Below are positions 32,462-39,758 of a DNA stretch of 64,000 bases, piece by piece. Position 1 is the stretch's first letter. Each line of letters begins with the position of its first letter. The position numbers and the translations under genes were made by a program. The notes beneath the pieces were generated by a model. That model worked only from the letters and a program-made list of their open reading frames with translations. It was not told the origin of the DNA and did not search any database. Source of the stretch: CAG-103 sp963627135 (lineage in GTDB: Bacteria > Bacillota > Clostridia > Oscillospirales > Oscillospiraceae); NCBI GenBank assembly GCA_963627135.1, contig CAVFZY010000010.1, positions 1 to 64,000 on the forward strand. Direction: 5' to 3'.

Positions 32462-33637
32462 TTATCGCTCGGGGATGAGGCGGATGATCTGCTGGTCATC
32501 CACGCACTGGTAGCCCGACGAGGGCACGTAGCTGCCGAGCGCGCGGTAGACGTCCCAGAGCCGGTCGCGGTCGAAAAGCAGGGACTGCATCCCGGCGTAG
32601 ACCTCCGGTGTCTCACAGCGAAACTCCAGCACAGCGCGCCCGTCGTCCCACTGGCTGCGCACGGCGGCCGCCGCCGCGGCGACGGAGGCCGCCGCCGCGG
32701 TATAGCCATTGCGGACGTAGTAGTTATCGGCGTTGGCGCGGCTGTCCGGCCAGAGGGCGGGGTCATCGGCCGTGTGGCGCACGGCCATGCGCTCTGCCGT
32801 GAGCGCGAACCACGTGTGGCTGAGATAGCCCGGCAGCGCCGCCTCGCTCTCGTCGTCCTGCAGGTCCCAAGTGGGGTCGAAGTAATAGACCGCGCCGTCG
32901 AGCTCCGCCGCGACCCAAGCGTGGCTGTCAGCAATGCCGTCGGATGACAGGGACGTCCCCGTGATGACGCGCGCCGGAATGCCGCCGCGCTCGAGCAGGT
33001 AGACGTAGGCGTCGGCGATGCCGCCACAGACGGCCTCCCCCTCGCAGACGGCGGAGTAGGCCGTCTGGTCATACGTCTCGCGCGCGACATAGCGCACGTG
33101 CTCCAGCAGCCAGTCATAGAGATACAGCGCGCGCGGATAGTCCTCCGCCGGTGCGGCGGCGAGCAGGCCGTCCGCCGTCTGGGAAAGCTGCGCGCGGCGC
33201 GCCGGGCCGTCGTCGGGATAGACCCAGTCGAACGTGACGGTGATGTGCGCATTCAGCCCGCCGTGGACCGTGTACCGGTAGGAGCGCACCCAGAGCTCCG
33301 GGTCGTCGAGCAGCTCGGCCATGCAGGCCTCGAGCGTGGCAGCGTCGCAGCCGTAGACTGCGGCATCCGTCTGGTCGCGCATCGCCGCGCGCAGCACGGC
33401 GGCCGTGCGCGGGTTGGCGGCACAGTTCGGTGCCGTGTCCGGCAGGACAGACGACTCTATCTGGATCTGCACGGTAGGCACCGGTGTGAGCAGTGCCTGT
33501 ACGCGCGGATAAAACAGCACGCCAGCCAGAACGCAGATGAGCACCAGCAGGCTCAGGGCACAGCCGTGGCCGCGGCGGCGCGGCGGAGGCTGTGCTGCAC
33601 GCAGCCATTGTGCGTCGATGTGATCGTTATCGGACAT
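32462..33637 (-). CDS. Membrane-anchored transglutaminase-like protein
   Basis: 391 residues. A short cytoplasmic basic head (PPPRRRGHG) precedes one membrane segment (ALSLLVLICVLAGVLFY), with the rest outside. The transglutaminase/protease core at about 220-290 keeps the triad: Cys in EAVCGGIADAYVYLLERG, His in DSHAWVAAEL and Asp in YYFDPTWD. Proteins of this kind are thought to act on wall or surface proteins as cysteine peptidases or cross-linkers; the substrate is unknown. The start MSDNDHI follows GGGAGGAG. It is convergent with prfB and transcribed alone. Confidence 0.85.
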   Translation of the reverse strand: MSDNDHIDAQWLRAAQPPPRRRGHGCALSLLVLICVLAGVLFYPRVQALLTPVPTVQIQIESSVLPDTAPNCAANPRTAAVLRAAMRDQTDAAVYGCDAATLEACMAELLDDPELWVRSYRYTVHGGLNAHITVTFDWVYPDDGPARRAQLSQTADGLLAAAPAEDYPRALYLYDWLLEHVRYVARETYDQTAYSAVCEGEAVCGGIADAYVYLLERGGIPARVITGTSLSSDGIADSHAWVAAELDGAVYYFDPTWDLQDDESEAALPGYLSHTWFALTAERMAVRHTADDPALWPDSRANADNYYVRNGYTAAAASVAAAAAAVRSQWDDGRAVLEFRCETPEVYAGMQSLLFDRDRLWDVYRALGSYVPSSGYQCVDDQQIIRLIPER

Positions 33638-33694
33638 AAAGTCTCCTCCCGCGTGGATCGTCGAAAGATTGTCAGCTTTTTCTGCCGCGAACGG

Positions 33695-33723
33695 TGGAAA
33701 TCGAAAAAAGTTTCTGCTATAAT
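33695..33723 (+). promoter_or_regulatory. Promoter for the 104-residue protein
   Basis: TGGAAA (weak -35), 17-base spacer and a perfect TATAAT, about 42 bases before the ATG at 33766. Confidence 0.6.
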
Positions 33724-33765
33724 GCTGCCCATTCACGTTATGTACTAGCAAAGGAGTTTTTCATC

Positions 33766-34080
33766 ATGATCGAAGTGACGTTCCGGATCGAAAGTCTGGA
33801 TTATACCGACAAGCTGGATTCCCAGCTCCCGCTCGTGCTCGAGGCACTGAGCCAGAGCGGCAATATCAACCCTGTTCTCAAGCTCGCCTGCAGCACGCCA
33901 GAGGCCTCGTCGCGCATCGTCAAGGGCATCCTGCGCACCATGTCGCAGGATCAGAAGCAGCGCCTGGCCACGAAGATCGTCAATGCTAACCGTGAGAAGC
34001 TCATGCGCAAGCTCAATGACTACGCCGCCGGCAAAGGTGTCGATGTGCACATCTGCGACTGCGCCGCCACCTTCCGCTGA
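33766..34080 (+). CDS. Small protein of unknown function (104 residues)
   Basis: I do not recognise a family. The protein is soluble, with no signal or membrane segment. It begins IEVTFRIESLDYTDKLDS, has helical middle parts with LKLACSTPEASSRIVKGIL and ends KGVDVHICDCAATFR, where the closely spaced Cys-x-Cys could bind metal. AAGGAG is 9 bases before the ATG. It has its own promoter and a strong terminator, which argues for a real, separately expressed gene. The first residues of a longer upstream reading frame overlap the promoter and were dropped. Confidence 0.8.
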   Translation: MIEVTFRIESLDYTDKLDSQLPLVLEALSQSGNINPVLKLACSTPEASSRIVKGILRTMSQDQKQRLATKIVNANREKLMRKLNDYAAGKGVDVHICDCAATFR

Positions 34081-34100
34081 GACACCCGAAAGATACAAAA

Positions 34101-34128
34101 GCACCCCCGCCCGGCGGGGGTGCTTTTT
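34101..34128 (+). terminator. Bidirectional terminator before the first symporter gene
   Basis: 10-bp stem GCACCCCCGC / GCGGGGGTGC with a 3-base loop and five T residues. AAAA on the other side can serve the minus-strand symporter gene. Confidence 0.93.
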
Positions 34129-34161
34129 CTGCCTTTGTCACCCGCGCACGGCGGCGCGCAG

Positions 34162-35697
34162 TCAGACCGCTGCGCCGTCTCTGACGCGGTCGAACTCCGC
34201 TTGTATGCACGCATCCGGCTCACCCGTGCACAGAGACACGACCACGATCACGAGTGCGCTGAACACGAACGCCGGCAGCAGCTCATAGATACCGAAGATA
34301 CCGCCGAGCGGCTTCATGACGCCCTTCCAGAAGAAAACCATCACGCCGCCGGAGACCATACCGGCAATGGCTGCGGGATACGTCGTGCGGCGCCAGAACA
34401 GCGACAACAGCATCAGAGGGCCGAACGCCGCCCCAAAGCCCGCCCAGGCAAAGGACGTGATGCCGAAGATGGTGGAGTTGGAGTTCCACGCGATGGCCAT
34501 GGCGATGAGCGTAATGACGACCAGCGTAATACGCGAGCACCACATGACCTGCTTTTCGGTCGCGTCCTTCTTGGCAATGCTGCGGTAGATGTTCTGGCTG
34601 ACAGCGCTCGCCGAGATGAGCAGATAGGAGTCCGACGACGAGATCGCCGCTGCCAGCACGCCCGCGCAGGCAAAGCCCGCGAGCACCGGCGGCAGGAAGT
34701 GCGTCGCCGCGTCGATGAAGATGTTTTCCGCGTCGCTGTTGGACAGGTAGTCCAGGCCCGCAACGCTGCGGCCAACGATGCCGATCATGACAGCCGCGAC
34801 CATGGAGATCGTGACCCAGATGATGGCCACGCGGCGCGAACGGCCAAGCTCCTGCTCCGAGCGAATACCCATGAAGCGCAGCAGCACCTGCGGCATGCCG
34901 AAATAGCCGAGGCCCCACGCCAGGCACGAGGCAATCGACAGCGCGCCATAAGTCTTGCCAGTGCCGAAGGCGTTGACCTCCGTGGTCGAGGGCACCGCCG
35001 AATGGAACAACGAGAAATAGCCGTCATAGCTTTTGGCGTTGGCAATCACAGCGGACAAGCCACCCGCAGCGCCGACCGACAGCGCGAGGATCAGTATCAG
35101 CACCGTGATCATGACCACGGCCTGCATGAAGTCCGATGCGCTCTCCGCCAAAAAGCCGCCAAGGAAAGTATACACCAAAACGAACACGGCTGCAACGATC
35201 ATCATGCCGCCATAGGACAGTCCGAAGAGATTGCTGAAGAGCTTGCCGCAGGTACTCAGACACTGCGCAGCATAGACCGAGAAGAAAACGATGATGATGA
35301 GCGACGAGAGCATCATGAGAATCTTTTTCTTTTCATGAAAGCGATTGGAGAAAAAGTCCGGGATCGTAAAGGCATCGACCGCAATGCTGTAGCGCCGGAG
35401 GCGGCGCGACACGATTAGGAAATTCAGGTAGGTGCCCAGTGCGAGGCCGATGCACGTCCAGCCGGCATCGGCAAGGCCCGTCCAGTATGCCAGGCCCGGC
35501 AGGCCCATGAGCAGGTAGCCCGACATATCCGACGCCTCTGCGCTGAACGCCGTGACCCAGGGACCCAGACTGCGGCCGCCGAGAAAATAGGACTCGGCGT
35601 CCTTGTTTGCGCGCTTGGCAAACACGATGCCAATGCCGATAACTGCCGCCATGTAGAGCACCATGGCCAGCAGATGCTGCAGATTTGCAGATGTCAT
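34162..35697 (-). CDS. Sodium/solute symporter (PutP-like), copy 1
   Basis: 511 residues with about 13 membrane helices of the SSS family. Features are ESYFLGGRSLGPWVTAFS in the first loop, AWGLGYFGMPQVLLRFMGI, and the helix 8 sodium-site stretch ISSSDSYLLISASAVSQNIY. Closest known function is Na+/proline uptake, but the substrate is unproven. Strong RBS (GAGAGGAG). It is divergent from a LysR gene, with interlocked promoters at 35719-35767. A paralogous symporter/LysR cassette is at 54-56.6 kb. Confidence 0.9.
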   Translation of the reverse strand: MTSANLQHLLAMVLYMAAVIGIGIVFAKRANKDAESYFLGGRSLGPWVTAFSAEASDMSGYLLMGLPGLAYWTGLADAGWTCIGLALGTYLNFLIVSRRLRRYSIAVDAFTIPDFFSNRFHEKKKILMMLSSLIIIVFFSVYAAQCLSTCGKLFSNLFGLSYGGMMIVAAVFVLVYTFLGGFLAESASDFMQAVVMITVLILILALSVGAAGGLSAVIANAKSYDGYFSLFHSAVPSTTEVNAFGTGKTYGALSIASCLAWGLGYFGMPQVLLRFMGIRSEQELGRSRRVAIIWVTISMVAAVMIGIVGRSVAGLDYLSNSDAENIFIDAATHFLPPVLAGFACAGVLAAAISSSDSYLLISASAVSQNIYRSIAKKDATEKQVMWCSRITLVVITLIAMAIAWNSNSTIFGITSFAWAGFGAAFGPLMLLSLFWRRTTYPAAIAGMVSGGVMVFFWKGVMKPLGGIFGIYELLPAFVFSALVIVVVSLCTGEPDACIQAEFDRVRDGAAV

Positions 35698-35718
35698 TGT
35701 GGGGGGCTCCTCTCTCTA

Positions 35719-35767
35719 TTGACAAACGACACATGAAGAATTATAATGTTTAACATCAATTTGCCAA
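35719..35767. promoter_or_regulatory. Interlocked divergent promoters with palindrome, symporter 1/LysR 1
   Basis: Plus strand: TTGACA, 17 bases, TATAAT (35742-35747) for lysR. Minus strand: TTGGCA (35762-35767), 16 bases, TATAAT (35740-35745) for the symporter. The two -10 boxes overlap almost completely, so only one direction can be used at a time. ATGTT-T-AACAT (35746-35756) is a perfect palindrome right at the lysR -10, a good LysR operator candidate. Confidence 0.8.
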
Positions 35768-35827
35768 ATGTTTCGTGCGTATCATCATACCACCGATCCG
35801 GCGGCAAAACAAGGGGAACGGGCGCTA

Positions 35828-36721
35828 ATGGATGTTAAGAAATACGAGGTACTGGAAAAAACCATCGCGCTCGGTTCGCTGACGAAGGCGGCCGGAGCGC
35901 TGGGGCTGACGCAATCGGGCGTGAGCCACATCATCGCCGCCATTGAGGCGGAGCTAGGCGTGACGCTGCTCAGGCGCACGCGCACCGGCGCACACCTGAC
36001 GCCAGCGGGCGAGCGGGCAATGCCGTACATCCGCACCATCGTGGCACAGGAGGCGCTGCTGCGCCAGACGTGCGCCGGACTGCGCACGGACGTGGCGGGC
36101 AGGCTGCGCATCGGCACGTTCACAAGTGTGGCCACGCACTGGCTGCCCGCAATGATGATGCAGTTTCAGCAGGCGCACCCGCAAGTGACGTTCCAACTCC
36201 TGAGCGGCGACTATCACGACGTGGATCAATGGCTGGCAGACGGGAGCGTAGATCTGGGCTTCATCGCCCTGCCGGCAAAGCAGAAGTGGACGTGCATCCC
36301 GCTCTGTGAGGACCCGCTCATGGCCGTGCTGCCGGAGGGGCATCCGCTGGCACAGGAGCCTGTCTGCCGCGCGGAGGATGTCGCGCGCGAGGACTTCATC
36401 TCGCTGCTCGAATCCTCGGACCATGACGCGCGGCGCGCGCTCGAGGCCGTGGGCACAAAGCCGAACGTGCGCTTTACGACAAAGGATGATTACGCCGTCA
36501 TCGCCATGGTACGGCAGGGGCTGGGCGTGAGCATCATGCCATCACTACTGCTGCGCGGCAATAGCGCAGGCATCGCCATCCGCCCGATCGGCCCGCCGGC
36601 CAGCCGCACGATCGCACTGGCGATTCCGGGGACCGAGCCGGTGCCCGCCGTGCGCGCGTTCGCGGACTTTACCGCCACGTGGGTACGTGAGCACGCTGCC
36701 GCATCCGGCACGGCGTGCTGA
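35828..36721 (+). CDS. LysR-family regulator, copy 1
   Basis: 297 residues. The N-terminal helix-turn-helix is in GSLTKAAGALGLTQSGVSHI, followed by the linker helix and a two-lobed periplasmic-binding-like effector domain (about 90-290; starts RLRIGTFTSVATHWLPAMM). The start MDVKKYEVLEK is that of the family; AAGGGGAACG lies upstream. It is transcribed away from symporter 1 and probably controls it. The effector domain is clearly related to the LysR at 55.7 kb (same TFxSVAxxWLPxM and DDYAxIxMVxxGLG patterns). Confidence 0.92.
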   Translation: MDVKKYEVLEKTIALGSLTKAAGALGLTQSGVSHIIAAIEAELGVTLLRRTRTGAHLTPAGERAMPYIRTIVAQEALLRQTCAGLRTDVAGRLRIGTFTSVATHWLPAMMMQFQQAHPQVTFQLLSGDYHDVDQWLADGSVDLGFIALPAKQKWTCIPLCEDPLMAVLPEGHPLAQEPVCRAEDVAREDFISLLESSDHDARRALEAVGTKPNVRFTTKDDYAVIAMVRQGLGVSIMPSLLLRGNSAGIAIRPIGPPASRTIALAIPGTEPVPAVRAFADFTATWVREHAAASGTAC

Positions 36722-36760
36722 CATGCGAAATATCGAAATACGATCCGTCGATCAGAAAAA

Positions 36761-36792
36761 CGCGCCGTTCAGCGAGGACGGCGCGTTTCTTT
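36761..36792 (+). terminator. Terminator after LysR 1
   Basis: 8-bp core stem CGCGCCGT / ACGGCGCG with a 9-base loop, then TTTCTTTG. AAAAA before the stem extends pairing with the T-run. Confidence 0.75.
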
Positions 36793-36851
36793 GTCCCGTG
36801 CTTTTTGGGTCTGCCCACGCATAAGCTGGAGTATGCAAAGGAGGCATAACC

Positions 36852-38816
36852 ATGATCCTCGCGCTCGCGGGTAACCCCAACTGCGGCAAAACGACGCTTT
36901 TCAACGCCCTCACGGGGGCGAACGCACGCACGGGCAACTTCCCGGGCGTGACCGTCACGCGCAGCGAGAGCGTGTGCCGCGCGCGGCCGGAGATCACGCT
37001 CATCGACCTGCCGGGCGTGTACGCGCTGCGGCCGTACTCGGACGAGGAGCGCGTCACGCGCAGCTATCTGCTCGGCGGAACGGCGGACGCGATCATCAGC
37101 ATCGCAGATGCGACGTGCCCTGCGCGCAGCCTGTACCTGACGCTGCAGCTGCTGGAGCTGGGCGTGCCGGTCGTGCTGGCGCTGAACGTGATGGACGCGC
37201 TGCGCGCAGGCGGTGGGTCGGTGGACACGGCGGGGCTGGCGCAGGCGCTGGGCATCCCGGTCGTGCCGGTGAGCGCGGCGCTGGGCAAGGGGCTCGACAC
37301 ACTGCTGGATGCGGCCGCGCAGGCGGCGCACGACCTGCCGCCCGACCCGTGGCGCGCGCTGGCGCCGGGGCCGGTACAGACCTGTGTGCGGACACTGGCA
37401 CGGTTGCTCGTCCCGGCGGCGCGCGCGGCGGGGCTGCCGCCGGTATTTGCGGCGACGCAGTGGCTCGACGACGGCAGCACCCTGCGCGCACCGGCGGCGG
37501 CCGAACAGGCGGCGGCGCGCATGGTGCGCGAGAGCGGCATCCCCCGCGATGAGGCGCTGCCCACGGCGCGCTTTGCGCAGGTGGACAGGCTGACGCGGTT
37601 TTTCACCCTGCCGCAGGCGCTGCCGGGCAGCCGCCGCAGCGCGCGCATCGACCGCGTGCTCACGGGGCGGTACACGGCCTACCCCGCGATGGCGGGGCTG
37701 CTCGGCGGCGTGTTTTTCCTGACGTTTCACGTTGTCGGTCCGTGCCTGAGCCGCCTGCTCGCGCGCGGCATCGCCTGGCTCGCGGACGCGGCCGACGGCG
37801 CGCTCACGGCGCTGGACGCGGGGCCGCTGCTGCACGGCCTGGTGCGCGAGGGCGTGTTTGCGGGCGTGGGGAGCGTGGCGGCGTTTCTGCCGGTGATCCT
37901 GTCGCTGTTTTTCTTCCTCTCTTTGCTCGAGGACACGGGCTATCTCGCGCGTGTGGCCTTCGTGATGGACCGGCCGCTGCGGCGGCTGAGGCTGAGCGGG
38001 CAGAGTGCCGTGCCGCTGCTGCTGGGCTTTGGGTGCAGCGTGCCGGGGGTGCTGGCCGCGCGCACGCTGCCCACGCGGCGCGACCGGGCGCTGACGATCG
38101 TGCTCACGCCGTGCATGAGCTGCAGCGCGAAGGCGCCGGTGTACGCCGCCTTTGCGGCCGCGTTCTTCCCGGGGCGGAGCGCGGCGGTGTTTCTGGCGCT
38201 GTATGCGCTCGGCATCATGACGGCCGCCGGGGCGGCCAGGCTCCTCGGCCGGACGGTCCTGCGTGGGGAGGCGGCGTCCTTTGTGCTGGAGCTGCCGGAC
38301 TACCGCTGGCCGGACGCGCGCAGCGTGCTGCGGCGGATGTGGGGGCGCACGCGCGAATTTCTCACGCGGGCGTTCACGGTCATTCTCGCGGCGAGCGTGG
38401 GCGTGTGGGTGCTGCGGACGTTCACGCCCACGTGGCGCGTGGCGGGCAGTGCCGGGGAGAGCCTGCTGGCCGTGGTGGGACAGGCGCTCGCGCCGGTATT
38501 CGCGCCGCTGGGCTTCGGCGACTGGCGCGCCGCGACTGCGCTCGTGACCGGGCTGCTGGCCAAAGAGACGGTGCTGTCCACGCTCGGCGTGCTGCTCGGC
38601 AGCGACCTGACGGCGGCGCTGCCGGGCGTGTTCTCCCCCGCCGCTGCCGCGAGTTTTCTCGTGTTCACTGCGCTGTACGCACCGTGCGTGGCGGCACAAG
38701 CGGCCATGCGGCAGGAGCTCGGCAGCCGGCTCGGCACGCTGGCCGCGGCCATCGGCTCGTGCGCAGCCGCGTGGTGCGCGGCGGTGGTCGTCTACCGCAT
38801 CGCGATCCTGATATAA
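36852..38816 (+). CDS. feoB: Ferrous iron transporter FeoB
   Basis: 654 residues. The N-terminal G domain has G1 GNPNCGKTTLFNAL, switch I with GNFPGVTVTRSE, G3 DLPGVYAL, G4 NVMD and G5 VSAALGKG. The membrane part has the Gate motifs including GFGCSVPGVLAARTL and TPCMSCSAKAPVYAAF with conserved cysteines. It imports Fe2+ driven by nucleotide-dependent conformational change. No feoA or feoC is adjacent, so it is an orphan feoB, somewhat shorter than E. coli FeoB. RBS AAAGGAGG is excellent. A strong terminator follows. Confidence 0.94.
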   Translation: MILALAGNPNCGKTTLFNALTGANARTGNFPGVTVTRSESVCRARPEITLIDLPGVYALRPYSDEERVTRSYLLGGTADAIISIADATCPARSLYLTLQLLELGVPVVLALNVMDALRAGGGSVDTAGLAQALGIPVVPVSAALGKGLDTLLDAAAQAAHDLPPDPWRALAPGPVQTCVRTLARLLVPAARAAGLPPVFAATQWLDDGSTLRAPAAAEQAAARMVRESGIPRDEALPTARFAQVDRLTRFFTLPQALPGSRRSARIDRVLTGRYTAYPAMAGLLGGVFFLTFHVVGPCLSRLLARGIAWLADAADGALTALDAGPLLHGLVREGVFAGVGSVAAFLPVILSLFFFLSLLEDTGYLARVAFVMDRPLRRLRLSGQSAVPLLLGFGCSVPGVLAARTLPTRRDRALTIVLTPCMSCSAKAPVYAAFAAAFFPGRSAAVFLALYALGIMTAAGAARLLGRTVLRGEAASFVLELPDYRWPDARSVLRRMWGRTREFLTRAFTVILAASVGVWVLRTFTPTWRVAGSAGESLLAVVGQALAPVFAPLGFGDWRAATALVTGLLAKETVLSTLGVLLGSDLTAALPGVFSPAAAASFLVFTALYAPCVAAQAAMRQELGSRLGTLAAAIGSCAAAWCAAVVVYRIAILI

Positions 38817-38821
38817 GAAAA

Positions 38822-38858
38822 CAGCAGGCTTCCAACACCGGAAGCCTGCTGTTTTTGT
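38822..38858 (+). terminator. Terminator between feoB and the sugar-kinase gene
   Basis: Perfect 12-bp stem CAGCAGGCTTCC / GGAAGCCTGCTG, loop AACACC, then TTTTTGTTGTTTTT. GAAAA on the other flank may help end the convergent kinase gene. Confidence 0.95.
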
Positions 38859-38873
38859 TGTTTTTGACCCGTC

Positions 38874-39758
38874 TCAGCCATGGACGAGCACACCGAGGTT
38901 GGGATTGTTCGTGCCAGGGTATTCGACCGTGGCCTTGCCGGCGCGCAGGGCGGCCGCCGCGCTCTCGCGCAGGCTGAGCCCCTGCAGATACGCCCAGACG
39001 AGCGCCGCCATGACCGCATCGCCCCCGCCGGTCGTGTTGACCATGCAGGTGGGCAGGCACGGCAGGTGCACCAGCTCGCCGCACGTGCCGGCGAGGATAC
39101 CCTCGGCCCCCATGCTGAGAAACACGCGCTGCACGCCCTGCGCCAGCAGCGCCGCGACCACGCCCTCGGGCGTGGACTCGCCCGTGAGGTTCTGCCCCTC
39201 GGTAAGGTTGGGCTTGAATGTGTGCAGCGTACCGAGCGATGTGCGCATCCGCTCCGCCTTCGTGACGGAGACGGGGTCGGCAAAGAGCGGGGCGCTGCAG
39301 TGCGCACCGAGCCAGGTGATGGTCTCGGCCGTCAGGTTGCCGTCGAGCACGACGGCGGCCGCGCCGTTGAGCACGTCGAGGTGGCGGCGGAGATAGTCCG
39401 GCGTGATGGCGGCGGAGATGTCCGTATCCGACAGGCCGAGCTGCATCTCGCCGCGCTCGTCCGTGATGTACAGATACGTGGACGTGCGGCCGCCGGGCAC
39501 GTCGAGCGCGCAGCCAAGGTCCATGCCGAGCTCCACGCAGTCGTTGCGCAGGAGCTGGGCGTGCGAATCGCCGCCGAAGGCGGTGAGGAACTTGACCTCC
39601 ACACCGAGCAGGCGCAGGTCATGCGCGATGTTGCGCCCGACGCCGCCGGGCGTGAGCGTGACGGTTCCGGGGTTGGAGTCGCGGAAGATGAGCTTCTTTT
39701 CCGGGCGGCCGCAAATGTCGAGATTCACGGCGCCGACGATGCAGACATAGGGGCTCAT
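38874..39758 (-). CDS. psuK: PfkB-family kinase, probably pseudouridine kinase
   Basis: 294 residues of the ribokinase fold. Beyond the PfkB hallmarks (TPGGVGRNIAHDL and the C-terminal NTTGGGDAVMA anion-hole motif) several segments match pseudouridine kinase: an early DSNPG, ADPVSVTKA, HTFKPNLTE and a C-terminal TNNPNLG. PsuK phosphorylates pseudouridine, which PsuG then splits; no psuG is in the window. Its ATG overlaps the glgP stop (ATGA), making it the last gene of glgC-glgD-glgP, an odd place for nucleoside salvage. Another sugar or nucleoside substrate remains possible. Confidence 0.78.
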   Translation of the reverse strand: MSPYVCIVGAVNLDICGRPEKKLIFRDSNPGTVTLTPGGVGRNIAHDLRLLGVEVKFLTAFGGDSHAQLLRNDCVELGMDLGCALDVPGGRTSTYLYITDERGEMQLGLSDTDISAAITPDYLRRHLDVLNGAAAVVLDGNLTAETITWLGAHCSAPLFADPVSVTKAERMRTSLGTLHTFKPNLTEGQNLTGESTPEGVVAALLAQGVQRVFLSMGAEGILAGTCGELVHLPCLPTCMVNTTGGGDAVMAALVWAYLQGLSLRESAAAALRAGKATVEYPGTNNPNLGVLVHG

